A DNA stretch of 64,000 nucleotides, taken from NCBI RefSeq assembly GCF_019219075.1, contig NZ_JAHUWJ010000007.1, forward strand, positions 62,001-126,000, in the 5' to 3' direction. This document shows positions 56,156 through 64,000 of the stretch, in pieces (the stretch's first letter is position 1; every line of letters starts with the position of its first letter). The translations under genes were made by a program, and so were the position numbers. The notes beneath the pieces are model-generated. The model had not been told where the DNA came from. It did no database searches and saw nothing but the letters and a program-made list of their open reading frames with translations. The stretch is from Chitinophaga sp. sic0106 (GTDB taxonomy: Bacteria; Bacteroidota; Bacteroidia; Chitinophagales; Chitinophagaceae).

Positions 56156-56863
56156 ATGATTGATACAAAACCTAAAAGCAACAGAATGCCTGCCGGTTCC
56201 GTGCAGTGTGACAATACTACTTTAAACCTCTTAAAGGCAAATGATTTTGTTGCCAAAGCGATTAAAGATAAAGTGCCGGATGTATTGATCATCAATATAT
56301 GCTCTTCACCGGGTAGCGGCAAAACCACGCTGTTACAGGAAACCGGAAGACGCCTGCGGGATAAACTCAGTATAGCCGTACTCGTGGGTGATCCGGAAAC
56401 AGAAAGAGATGCAGTGCGCCTGCGTGATGTGGGCATTAACGCGTTGCAGATTGTGACTGGCGGCATGTGCCATATAGAAGCGCAAATGATTTACCAGGCG
56501 TTGGATCATATAGACCTGACGCATGTGGACCTGCTGATTATCGAGAACGTGGGCAATCTCGTATGCCGTCTTCTGCTTGAAAAAAAAAAAGATTACCGTG
56601 TAACGCTGCTGGCATCTACCGAAGGGGATGACAAACCTAAAAAATATCCCCGCATGTTCCTGACCAGTGAGCTGATGCTGGTATCCAAGGCGGACCTGCT
56701 GCCTTACGTGCCGTTTTCCGTAGAGGCAGCCATCAAAGATGCCCGGGAGGTAAACCCTGATCTTTCTGCCATGCAGGTGAGCACTTTGAGCGGGGAAGGT
56801 ATTGATGAGTGGTGCAGCTGGCTGGAAGAAAAAGTAAAAGAGAAAAAAGCCCGGAAACAGTAG
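56156..56863 (+). CDS. hypB: Nickel insertion GTPase HypB
   Basis: A 235-residue SIMIBI GTPase. P-loop SSPGSGKTTLL (about 50), the metal-site Cys-His in TGGMCHIEAQM, the switch region IIENVGNLVC, and a base-recognition motif of SKAD type (LVSKADLLPY). The N-terminal CxxCGC high-affinity Ni site and the His-rich stretch of other HypB proteins are absent. With HypA it would load nickel, here presumably for urease. Start ATG 13 nt after hypA. Confidence 0.93.
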   Translation: MIDTKPKSNRMPAGSVQCDNTTLNLLKANDFVAKAIKDKVPDVLIINICSSPGSGKTTLLQETGRRLRDKLSIAVLVGDPETERDAVRLRDVGINALQIVTGGMCHIEAQMIYQALDHIDLTHVDLLIIENVGNLVCRLLLEKKKDYRVTLLASTEGDDKPKKYPRMFLTSELMLVSKADLLPYVPFSVEAAIKDAREVNPDLSAMQVSTLSGEGIDEWCSWLEEKVKEKKARKQ

Positions 56864-56893
56864 GCTTTTTTGCTACAAAACAGAATCGAACAT

Positions 56894-58081
56894 ATGAAAT
56901 TGAAAGTCTTTCTGACCATAAACCTTATTGGTGCCTCCGGCTACCTGTTTGCCCAAACAGCACCTGCCGCTGACACTACTTCGGTATTAATAACTAATAA
57001 GCCGGCGCTGCTGCAAAATGTACATATGAATGTGCTGTTGCGCAGCTCGCTGGAAATACCGGATGGGGATAAGCAATCGTCCTTGCGACTCAATGAAGCC
57101 CGTCTTGAGTTTATGGGTACGATTGTCCCCGATCTGGATTTCAGAATACGCTACCGCCTTAACAGATCGCAGGCGCAGCGGGACCTGGACAATGCCCCGG
57201 GTTCGCTGGACCATGCCTCTGTCAACTATAAATTCGGCCACCAGAAAAAATGGTCTGTCAACGTAGGTAAACAAGCTGCTTACGTAGGAAACTGGGAGTT
57301 TGAAACCAACCCCACGTATGAATATCAGTACTCTGAGTTTGTGAACTACCAAACTAACTTGTTTTTGATGGGTATGCGGCTGGGATACCAGGTAAATAAA
57401 AATCATGGTTTCTTCCTGCAGCTGCATAATACGTATAATAACAGTTTCAAAACTACGTATACCAATGCGGGTTATGCCGCCGATGGACTCAAGGGTGCTA
57501 AAAACCCCATGGGCGTGTATGCGAGCTGGTTAGGTAAGTTGTTTGACCAAAAGTTGCATACTTTCTGGAGCTATGACATTGCGCAGTATGCTTCCGGCAA
57601 AACCAATCATGCCGTGGCGCTGGGTAATAAAATTGTGCTGAAAAAATTGAAAGGCTACCTGGATTTACAATGGGCTTCCATGCCGGTGGATTATGTGAAT
57701 ATTGCCTCCCCTTCCATCAATAAGTACCAGCAGGGGCTTAATCCGGCCTATACGCCGGGCTTTGCGCGTGACATCAATTATAAAGGGGCGGTGCTGCGAC
57801 TGGACTATGAGTTTGTACCGGGATGGTTTATTACCACCAAAGGCATTTATGAAACTTCCAGTCAAACAAAGGATGGCAGTCCGCTGGGGAAAAACTTCCG
57901 GGAGAACATTGGTGTGCTGGCAGGGTTTGAATACAAGCCTATTGCCAGTCAGAACATGAAACTGTTTGGCTACTATTATAACAACCAGGTAAAGTACAGG
58001 AATGTAATGGCCGACGCCAATGAGCGTCAGCGTTCCAGCCTGTTTGCTGTGGGTATGTTATACCTGGTAAATGCATTCTAA
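56894..58081 (+). CDS. Outer-membrane porin (OprP/OprO-like)
   Basis: A 395-residue beta-barrel with signal peptide ending YLFAQ. The start MKLKVFLT is preferred because the 8 residues before it are not signal-like. Alternating strands resemble phosphate-selective porin O/P family members: LRLNEARLEFMGTIVPDLDF near the start, NVGKQAAYVGNWEFETN, and a C-terminal strand ending LVNAF. Embedded between hypB and nikR with short gaps, so co-expressed with urease. It may let urea, nickel or ammonium pass the outer membrane; this is inference. A TonB-independent porin in a urease operon is unusual. Confidence 0.82.
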   Translation: MKLKVFLTINLIGASGYLFAQTAPAADTTSVLITNKPALLQNVHMNVLLRSSLEIPDGDKQSSLRLNEARLEFMGTIVPDLDFRIRYRLNRSQAQRDLDNAPGSLDHASVNYKFGHQKKWSVNVGKQAAYVGNWEFETNPTYEYQYSEFVNYQTNLFLMGMRLGYQVNKNHGFFLQLHNTYNNSFKTTYTNAGYAADGLKGAKNPMGVYASWLGKLFDQKLHTFWSYDIAQYASGKTNHAVALGNKIVLKKLKGYLDLQWASMPVDYVNIASPSINKYQQGLNPAYTPGFARDINYKGAVLRLDYEFVPGWFITTKGIYETSSQTKDGSPLGKNFRENIGVLAGFEYKPIASQNMKLFGYYYNNQVKYRNVMADANERQRSSLFAVGMLYLVNAF

Positions 58082-58092
58082 GTTATTAGTTT

Positions 58093-58494
58093 ATGAAAGT
58101 TGTAAGATTTGGTGTTTCCGTAGAAAAAAATGTACTGGAGTTGTTGGATAATTATATGGAGGACAACCAGTTTCCCAACCGGTCGCAGGCCATCCGCCAC
58201 CTGATCCAGCGGATTGAGGTGGAAAAGCAATGGCAGGCAGATGAGGTGGTGGGTGGTTCTATCACTTTGCTGTTCGACCATCATAAGCGGGATTTGCTGG
58301 ATAAGATCACGGACATTCAGCATGACTATCATCATCTGATTCTCTGTTCCCAGCACATCCACCTGGACCACGACAACTGCATGGAAATTATAGCTGTGAA
58401 GGGCAAGGCTTCGCTGTTAAAGCAGCTGGCCAATGCGCTCACGGCCGTAAAGGGTATTATACATGGTGAATTATCGATGACGAAGATTAGTTAA
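58093..58494 (+). CDS. nikR: Nickel-responsive regulator NikR
   Basis: A 133-residue ribbon-helix-helix regulator. The N-terminal DNA-binding part is KVVRFGVSVEKNVLELLDNY plus RSQAIRHLIQR; the C-terminal ACT-like domain carries the square-planar Ni site H77, H88, H90, C96, each exactly one position after E. coli H76, H87, H89, C95. It senses nickel and controls nickel genes. As the last gene of the urease operon it probably regulates its own operon and perhaps the divergent uptake operon. Confidence 0.96.
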   Translation: MKVVRFGVSVEKNVLELLDNYMEDNQFPNRSQAIRHLIQRIEVEKQWQADEVVGGSITLLFDHHKRDLLDKITDIQHDYHHLILCSQHIHLDHDNCMEIIAVKGKASLLKQLANALTAVKGIIHGELSMTKIS

Positions 58495-58523
58495 GGTTCG
58501 ATAGGGAGGAGTAGATGAAGCAT

Positions 58524-58558
58524 GGGTGTCCCAAGGGTTACGGGGGCACCCTTTTTTT
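58524..58558 (+). terminator. Terminator of the urease operon
   Basis: GGGTGTCCC pairs with GGGGCACCC (one G-T pair) across a 9-10-nt loop, followed by seven T. Lies 30 nt after the nikR stop. Confidence 0.88.
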
Positions 58559-58559
58559 G

Positions 58560-58574
58560 TTTTTTAGGGAGATG
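58560..58574. repeat. 15-nt inverted repeat, left copy
   Basis: TTTTTTAGGGAGATG is an exact reverse complement of the 15-mer at 60862-60876. The two flank the EamA gene and the tandem paralogue pair. The AGGGAGATG core recurs in other intergenic regions of the window. Confidence 0.5.
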
Positions 58575-58687
58575 GAAGTGCTGCGTTGTAAACTGGTTCA
58601 ATAGAAATCCAACAGCTGAAGGGAGTGACACAACGGCGGCTGAAGAGGATTACAGGGGTTGGTAACAAAATCATCCTGACAATGCGT

Positions 58688-58695
58688 TAGATTTG
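58688..58695 (+). promoter_or_regulatory. -7 box of the EamA transporter gene
   Basis: TAGATTTG is a full match to the Bacteroidota -7 consensus TAnnTTTG, 16 nt before the ATG. The nearest -33 TTG (58659) is spaced longer than usual. Confidence 0.5.
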
Positions 58696-58711
58696 CAGTT
58701 TGTCGTTAACC

Positions 58712-59593
58712 ATGAGTAAAAAGCACCTGTTTCTTATATTATTAATTATTGGCACTGCCTTTTGGGGAATTGCCTATTCCGTAACGAAACTAGCCATCAG
58801 GGAGGCCACTCCTTCCACTTTTCTTTTTTACCGGTTTGTGGGCGCCACCCTGGTACTGGCGCTGCTTTTCAGGAGGCGGATTAGTATGGCAGCGGTGGGC
58901 ACCGGCATTCGTTTAGGCTTGCCGTTAGTGGCAGGCACTGTACTGGTTACCATTGGGATTAAGCACACATCCGCCTCTCAGGCAGCTTTTGTACTGGGCA
59001 TTGTGGTGGTACTGGTGCCGCTGTTTAAACTGCTGCTATTTCGGGCAGCTATGCCTTTTAAGGCGTGGGCATCGGCATTTATGGCGCTGGTAGGTTTGTT
59101 TATCATTTGTATTCAGGGAGAATTCAGGGTATCAACGGGGGATTTGTATAGTATCGGCAGCGCGGTCAGCTTTAGTTTGTACCTGCTGTCGGTGGAACGC
59201 GCCTCCGCCACCACAGACGTCATTGCCTCCATTGTACCCATGTTTGCTACCTGTGCAGTCGTAACCGGCTGCATGGCCATCTTCGACCACCAGGCTACCT
59301 GGATACCGGTGAGTCCGGGCTTTTGGGCCTGCGTGGCCTATTGCGCCCTGTTTTCCACCGCCTATATGTATACGGTTTCCAACATTGCACAAAAGTATAT
59401 CAGTGCCGAAAAGGTGGCGGTGATCTATTTGCTCGAGCCCGTGTTTGGCGCCCTGGCAGCGTATGTTATGCTGGATGAGGAGTTGTCGTGGCGGCTGCTG
59501 CTGGGTGGCGGATTGATAGTGGTGGCTACGGTGGTATCGGAGATGGATATCAGGAAAAGGGCGGTTGTTTATTTGCAGAAGCGGGATAAGTAG
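58712..59593 (+). CDS. DMT-family (EamA) transporter
   Basis: A 293-residue inner-membrane protein with about ten hydrophobic spans arranged as two EamA halves: IGTAFWGIAYSVTKLAIREA with STFLFYRFVGATLVLALL in the first, and AEKVAVIYLLEPVFGALAAY with LLGGGLIVVATVV in the second. The ATG of MSKKHLF is preferred over a TTG four codons upstream, and agrees with the promoter box. It exports or imports an unknown small metabolite. Separated from the urease operon by a strong terminator. Confidence 0.9.
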   Translation: MSKKHLFLILLIIGTAFWGIAYSVTKLAIREATPSTFLFYRFVGATLVLALLFRRRISMAAVGTGIRLGLPLVAGTVLVTIGIKHTSASQAAFVLGIVVVLVPLFKLLLFRAAMPFKAWASAFMALVGLFIICIQGEFRVSTGDLYSIGSAVSFSLYLLSVERASATTDVIASIVPMFATCAVVTGCMAIFDHQATWIPVSPGFWACVAYCALFSTAYMYTVSNIAQKYISAEKVAVIYLLEPVFGALAAYVMLDEELSWRLLLGGGLIVVATVVSEMDIRKRAVVYLQKRDK

Positions 59594-59706
59594 GTGTTTG
59601 GTGGGATACTGCTGTGATAATGCAAAGGAGGAACATGATTAATACGGTGGTGATAAGTTGAAAACAGAATTTTTATACATTTATGCCCCCCACACAATCT
59701 GTTTCT

Positions 59707-60243
59707 ATGGAAGCGCATATTTTGGCTGATAAAATCAGAAAAGGGCTTGTAGCACAAGGTATTGATGTATCACAGGGCGAATTCCGGATAAAACCGGCCT
59801 GGAAATATGCCTATTACAACGCAGCAATAAAAGTACAAACTGGAGCGGTAGAAATTTATCCAGCCAGGTATGCATCGTACCTAACAGTCGCATTAGTAAC
59901 TGTCATGGCTATTATAGCACTGGTTTTAAAAGCATACACTCCTGCATTGGTTGGGATTTCAATTGTGGGGATAATACTGCTGTTAACAAAGCTTATACCT
60001 CGTAAAAAAATAATTTTTGACAAAACGGGTATCATGATACCTGGCTATCAGTTTAGATGGAACGACTATGACGGAGCCTATATTGCAGTAGTCGTCTTCG
60101 GGAAACATAGAGATGCCATGCTGGTATTAACGAAGGATAACGAACCGCTAGTTTACATCAATATTTCCCACTATATGGATATATGCGCGGTGGCTACGCC
60201 GGTTCGGGATTTCCAGCCTCCAATATATAAGGAGCAATGCTAA
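59707..60243 (+). CDS. Hypothetical membrane protein, tandem paralogue 1
   Basis: A 178-residue protein with two adjacent membrane spans (about 53-92) flanked by soluble parts. The start is the second ATG (MEAHILADKI): from there the number of residues to the shared KPAW motif is exactly 32, the same as in the next gene, and the first ATG lies in a promoter-like TACATTTA. The end VRDFQPPIYK matches IRDYQPPRFK of the neighbour. Function unknown; the C-terminal half (FDKTGIMIPGYQFRWNDYDG) has the look of a PH-like membrane-associated domain. Confidence 0.75.
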   Translation: MEAHILADKIRKGLVAQGIDVSQGEFRIKPAWKYAYYNAAIKVQTGAVEIYPARYASYLTVALVTVMAIIALVLKAYTPALVGISIVGIILLLTKLIPRKKIIFDKTGIMIPGYQFRWNDYDGAYIAVVVFGKHRDAMLVLTKDNEPLVYINISHYMDICAVATPVRDFQPPIYKEQC

Positions 60244-60252
60244 AACAGCACG

Positions 60253-60813
60253 ATGAAAGAGAGCAAACTATACCAAACAATTAAGAAAGACTTCAAAGCA
60301 GCCGGATTTACATTTAACGAATACAATTTCGACCTGAAACCGGCATGGAGATTTGCGTATTACAACCCGGCAAGAAAGCCTAAAAAAGGGGAGGTATTAT
60401 TCCGTACTGATAATCCTACTATGTACCTTATAATTGGATTTTCCGCTGTATTTTTTGTAATCTCACTACTATATGGAGAATTTAAAGTTGCTTACGAGGT
60501 TGCGGTTATTACAGCAATAATTGCGCTTGTAGCGCAATTGATAATGAAGCAATACGACCTTGACAGGTCGAAATCGTTAATAATTAGCCGGGAAGGCATT
60601 AGCACAGATGATAAACACTACAGATGGGAAGATTATGAGTTGGCCTACATTGCAGCAATATATATCTCCAATAGGCAAAAGCATGCACAGCTGATATTCA
60701 TACAAAACGATGAACCGGTAGTATATATTGACATTTCACACTGGGATATCTCCAGGATAGCCACCGTTATAAGGGATTATCAGCCACCAAGGTTTAAGCA
60801 GGGGTTATTATAA
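60253..60813 (+). CDS. Hypothetical membrane protein, tandem paralogue 2
   Basis: A 186-residue protein with the same plan as its neighbour 9 nt upstream: a soluble N-terminus with FDLKPAWRFAYYNPARK, two membrane spans (about 58-98), and a C-terminal part with ISREGISTDDKHYRWEDYEL and VYIDISHWDISRIATVIRDY. The moderate identity means an old tandem duplication. I do not recognise the family. Confidence 0.78.
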   Translation: MKESKLYQTIKKDFKAAGFTFNEYNFDLKPAWRFAYYNPARKPKKGEVLFRTDNPTMYLIIGFSAVFFVISLLYGEFKVAYEVAVITAIIALVAQLIMKQYDLDRSKSLIISREGISTDDKHYRWEDYELAYIAAIYISNRQKHAQLIFIQNDEPVVYIDISHWDISRIATVIRDYQPPRFKQGLL

Positions 60814-60861
60814 CATATTAAACCCAGCATTTAACGATTCACCGCTGCCATGCGCATTTAA

Positions 60862-60876
60862 CATCTCCCTAAAAAA
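60862..60876. repeat. 15-nt inverted repeat, right copy
   Basis: CATCTCCCTAAAAAA, exact reverse complement of the 15-mer at 58560-58574; see that copy. Confidence 0.5.
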
Positions 60877-60900
60877 TTATACGCAGGACATTATAATTCA

Positions 60901-60919
60901 GCCGGACCCGAAGTCCGGC
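60901..60919. terminator. Small GC-rich hairpin before the M16 gene stop
   Basis: GCCGGAC and GTCCGGC flank a 5-nt loop, between the convergent paralogue pair and M16 peptidase gene. No T tract on either strand, so termination is only possible. Confidence 0.4.
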
Positions 60920-60950
60920 CGCTATCTATGGTTTTTTGCTTATGAGAATC

Positions 60951-63743
60951 TTATTTTTTCTCCGGCAGCGCTACAAACCTGATGCAGTTATCACCGCTCA
61001 GATAACGCTTCGAAGCTTTACTGATGGAACTTCCGGTAAGTTTATTTAAACGCTTTTCTACATCCGGAAGTGGCTTCAATTCCTCTTTCTTTTCCACGCT
61101 GCCAGCTATATATTGCAGCCAGAACTCGTTGCTCTTCACCTGCAATTCATATTGCTGACGTAAACCTGCTTTATATTTCAGCAGCTCATCGCCGGTGGCA
61201 CCATTTTTTTGCAGGTTATTGATATCTTCCTGTACCAGTCCTACCAGGTGCTCCACATGTTCCGGTGCGCAGCCAAAGGATACATTAATGGAGAAACGCT
61301 GGTCCGGTTCCCGGGTCATGCCGCCCTGCACGGATGGCGTGTATACTTCACCGGCAGTTTCGCGCAGGCTCGTCAGCAGCCGGTACTGAAGTATTTCGGA
61401 GAGCGCCTGCAGCTGCATGCTTTCCTCTTCGCTGTATTTGCAGTCGCCATTATACACCAGCAGCACGGTGGCTTTATTGTCCTGCCCTTTTTCTACGGTT
61501 TTGATCAGTTTACCTTTTGGCACGCTGGAATGCAGGATTACCGGTTGTTCATGGCGATTCAATGCCGGCAGTGCACCCAGGTAAGTTGCAAGTAATGGGG
61601 CAATGCTATCGGTGTTGAAGTTACCGACAAATACAAAGTTCGCATCTGCTGCATCGGCAAAGCGGTCCCGGTAGATGTCATAAGCCTTATCCAGGCTCAC
61701 ACTATCCAGCCGCTCCTGCGTGATGGGGCTCAGGCGGTAATGATAGTTGCTCAGTACAGTGCTGACGGTATCACTGAATACATTACCAGGATTATCGTAT
61801 TTATTGCGGATCTGCTCACGGGATCTGGCGATTGCATTTTCAAATAACACCGTGTCTTTACGCGGCGCGGTGTATCGCAGGTAAATTAATTGCAGCGCGG
61901 TTTCCAGGTCATCCGCGGTACAACCGCCGTTGATACCCTGACTACGGCCACCTATATACGCACCTACAGCGGCAGACTTACCATTCAGCATGCGCAAGAG
62001 CTGTATCGGTGAAAAGTCGGCCAGACCGCTGCCGGCGATAATTCCGATAGTATTGGAAGCCGTTGGATAGTCGGCATTGCTGTATTTGTTGATGCCGCCC
62101 GGTGCGAACGACATAAACTGGATCTGATCATTCTTATACGTGGTAGGTTTCAGCCATACTTTCACGCCGTTGCTAAGCGTGAGCTGCTCTGCGCCTACCG
62201 TCGGAATCTTCGTACGGGAAACAATCTTGCCGCCCGCCGGCACTTTGCTCAGCAGCACATCGTTGGCCGCTACTTCTTTATATTGCTGCAAAGAGGAAGC
62301 TCCTACTTTCGCCAGCCATCCTGCTACAGCGGCGCTATCCGGAAGGTTTGCCTTTTCCCGCTCCGGCCCGGCTACAAAAATATCACGGTTAGTAGATGCG
62401 ATGTATTGACGCGCCACCTCCTGTATATCAGCCAGGTTAATGGCCGGCATTTCCTTCTTCATAAAATTATACTCCCATTCGAAACCCGGTGTAGCCGCAC
62501 CTTGCAGGAAGTGCTGCTGGTATTCTGCCACATAGCTGCTGGATGGTGTTTTGCTGACTTCCTTCCTCGCCTTTTCCAGGTTAGTCATGTAACCGGTTTT
62601 GGCTCTGTCCAGCTCCTGTTGCGTAAAACCATAACGTTTCACCTGCTCCATCTGCGACCATGCCATTTCAAAAGCTTCCTCCAGCTTGCCCGGCTTGGCG
62701 GTAACAGAAAATCCAAACTGCTCCAGCCCGCCGGTAAGATTGCCAATGCCTGCCTTAACACCCAGGAACGGCAGATTTGCCTGCTGACTCAACTCACTCA
62801 GCCGGTAGGCCATCATCTGGTTAAACAAGCCCCGTTTCACGGCATTGAGGTAATCGGTGGTGGTCTTCAGCTCCGTGCCTGGATGCTTTACCAGTATTTC
62901 CAGCTGAGTAGCCGTAATTTCAGGATCTGTCATGCGCAGCCACTGGTTTTTACCCGTCAGCTGAATGGTATAGTCAGGTCTGGGACGGGCATTCTCCGGG
63001 TTTTTAAGACTGGCAAACTGTTGCTTTACCTGTTGCTCTACCTGGTCAGGATTAATGTCTCCCACTATAATCAAAGCCTGTAAATCCGGCCTGTACCAGT
63101 CATGGTAAAAACGTCGTATAGCCGCTACCGGGAATGTTTTCAGGATAGTATCCGTACCAATCGGTGAGCGGTAGGTATACTTTGAATTATTTAAAATAAC
63201 CGGCATTGTTTTTTCCTGTAGTCTTGCGCCCAGTCCCTCTCTCAATCGTTTTTCCTCCAGGATAACACCGCGCTCCTTATTGATATCGTCCGTTTCCAAC
63301 AGCGCGCCCTGTGCCCAGTCGCGCATAATTTCAATGCCTTTGGTTACCAGGGCAGGGTTATTGGTAGGGATCGGCAGCTGGTACACCGTTTCATCGTAGG
63401 AAGTGTAGGCATTCAGGTCCGCCCCGAATCGTACCCCCACTTTCTGCAAATAGTCCACCAGCTCATTTTTAGGAAAATGAGTAGTGCCATTGAAGTTCAT
63501 GTGCTCCATGAAATGCGCCAGTCCTTGCTGGTCGTCATCTTCCAGGATTGATCCCACCTTGTTTACCAGGTAGAACAGCGCCCGCTGCTGCGGCTCCGCA
63601 TTCTTACGGATATAGTAGGTAAATCCATTTGGCAGCCGGCCTGTACGCACAGCAGTATCCAGCGGAATCACCTGCGCAGTGGCGGTATGTATTGCGGCAG
63701 ACACCAGCATGAGCACAGCGGCTGCCTTATAACGTTTATGCAT
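60951..63743 (-). CDS. M16 (pitrilysin-like) zinc metallopeptidase
   Basis: A 930-residue secreted peptidase (signal peptide ends ATAQ). The inverted zinc motif HXXEH is HFMEH near residue 80, with the distal Glu in ERGVILEEKRLREGL about 75 residues later. Two M16 halves follow: an active N-terminal pair and an inactive C-terminal pair (from about 500), the layout of full-length pitrilysin-type enzymes. It is probably periplasmic and degrades or processes peptides. Monocistronic as far as visible. Confidence 0.92.
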   Translation of the reverse strand: MHKRYKAAAVLMLVSAAIHTATAQVIPLDTAVRTGRLPNGFTYYIRKNAEPQQRALFYLVNKVGSILEDDDQQGLAHFMEHMNFNGTTHFPKNELVDYLQKVGVRFGADLNAYTSYDETVYQLPIPTNNPALVTKGIEIMRDWAQGALLETDDINKERGVILEEKRLREGLGARLQEKTMPVILNNSKYTYRSPIGTDTILKTFPVAAIRRFYHDWYRPDLQALIIVGDINPDQVEQQVKQQFASLKNPENARPRPDYTIQLTGKNQWLRMTDPEITATQLEILVKHPGTELKTTTDYLNAVKRGLFNQMMAYRLSELSQQANLPFLGVKAGIGNLTGGLEQFGFSVTAKPGKLEEAFEMAWSQMEQVKRYGFTQQELDRAKTGYMTNLEKARKEVSKTPSSSYVAEYQQHFLQGAATPGFEWEYNFMKKEMPAINLADIQEVARQYIASTNRDIFVAGPEREKANLPDSAAVAGWLAKVGASSLQQYKEVAANDVLLSKVPAGGKIVSRTKIPTVGAEQLTLSNGVKVWLKPTTYKNDQIQFMSFAPGGINKYSNADYPTASNTIGIIAGSGLADFSPIQLLRMLNGKSAAVGAYIGGRSQGINGGCTADDLETALQLIYLRYTAPRKDTVLFENAIARSREQIRNKYDNPGNVFSDTVSTVLSNYHYRLSPITQERLDSVSLDKAYDIYRDRFADAADANFVFVGNFNTDSIAPLLATYLGALPALNRHEQPVILHSSVPKGKLIKTVEKGQDNKATVLLVYNGDCKYSEEESMQLQALSEILQYRLLTSLRETAGEVYTPSVQGGMTREPDQRFSINVSFGCAPEHVEHLVGLVQEDINNLQKNGATGDELLKYKAGLRQQYELQVKSNEFWLQYIAGSVEKKEELKPLPDVEKRLNKLTGSSISKASKRYLSGDNCIRFVALPEKK

Positions 63744-63757
63744 ATACGTTTTATATT

Positions 63758-64000
63758 TTATAACATTTGCAGAATACCTTCATTCTCGATAATGATCATC
63801 CCCTGTCGGTCAGTAGTGATACCTGTTTCCAGCCTGTAGGTGTAGGTGGGCACGTGCGCTTTCATCACGGTGGGCAGGAAGCGGAACTGTATCTGATCGC
63901 CCGCTTTCATCAGTTCATGCCCCACTTCGAAGATATGCGTGGAAATGATAAAGAAGCAATCCCGAAAGGATGTAAAGGCCGATGTAACCGACAAAGTAGC
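63758..64000 (-). CDS. MutS-family protein, 3' end only
   Basis: The last ~80 residues of a gene that starts beyond the window end. The sequence FFIISTHIFEVGHELMKAGD, then FRFLPTVMKAHVPTYTYRLE and GITTDRQGMIIIENEGIL is the end of the MutS ATPase domain, with the conserved STH. In Bacteroidota this type of C-terminus belongs to short MutS-related proteins without the mismatch-binding domain. Whether that holds here cannot be seen. Confidence 0.7.
   Translation of the reverse strand, partial: ATLSVTSAFTSFRDCFFIISTHIFEVGHELMKAGDQIQFRFLPTVMKAHVPTYTYRLETGITTDRQGMIIIENEGILQML

Noticed and set aside
62283-63083. Plus-strand open frame opposite the M16 peptidase
   Set aside because: Antisense shadow without signal, motif or start context.

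Overview
The window comes from a member of the Bacteroidota, most likely a Chitinophaga-like member of the Chitinophagaceae. The evidence is seven complete or partial TonB-dependent receptors, two SusC/SusD pairs, many SPII lipoproteins, an ECF sigma/FecR pair wired to an STN-domain SusC, TAnnTTTG-type -7 boxes, and purine-poor A-rich start regions without strong Shine-Dalgarno sequences. I saw no tRNA, rRNA, CRISPR array or insertion sequence.

Layout. 1-3.5 kb: the 3' end of a TonB receptor carrying a frameshift in a T7 run, a convergent terminator, then a beta-barrel receptor and an OmpR-type response regulator with no kinase beside it. 3.9-5.8 kb: an LpxL-type acyltransferase followed by a three-His-box fatty acid desaturase. 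6.0-7.1 kb: an AT-rich AAA ATPase followed by a 21-codon stub that looks like a lost partner gene. 7.1-9.0 kb: a YbaK/ProX-type deacylase and a flavin amine oxidase, ended by a nested palindrome. 9.1-18.0 kb: a cobalamin-riboswitch operon (BtuB-like receptor, two DUF5074-type beta-propeller proteins, two PKD-like surface lipoproteins, one DUF4465 lipoprotein). 18.1-20.6 kb: an S41 peptidase, a possible plus-strand small RNA, and a monoacylglycerol-lipase-like hydrolase. 20.7-39.4 kb: a xylan utilisation locus whose core order matches the xusA-B-C-D-E-xyn10C cluster, with a GH43-GH10 fusion, a CE1-type esterase and an ECF sigma/FecR pair. 39.6-43.9 kb: small accessory genes, a VOC protein, and an SDR/AraC pair. 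43.9-49.5 kb: a tightly overlapped metal-chelate uptake operon (TonB receptor, binding protein, methyltransferase, permease, ATPase). 49.8-58.6 kb: a plus-strand urease operon, ureABCEFGD-hypAB-porin-nikR. 58.7-64 kb: an EamA transporter, a tandem pair of unknown paralogues, an M16 peptidase and the 3' end of a MutS-family gene.

The most unusual observation is that the urease catalytic subunit UreC carries an N-terminal extension with the form of a twin-arginine (Tat) signal peptide. All active-site residues lie exactly 50 positions later than in the Klebsiella enzyme, so the extension is a clean addition to an otherwise collinear, apparently competent subunit. The surrounding operon also supplies Ni chaperones normally associated with hydrogenase (HypA, HypB), an outer-membrane porin and the nickel regulator NikR, and it is divergent from a metallophore-type uptake operon. 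My inference is a nickel regulon built around an exported (periplasmic) urease. Gene functions are assigned from motif recognition by eye; no database search was run.
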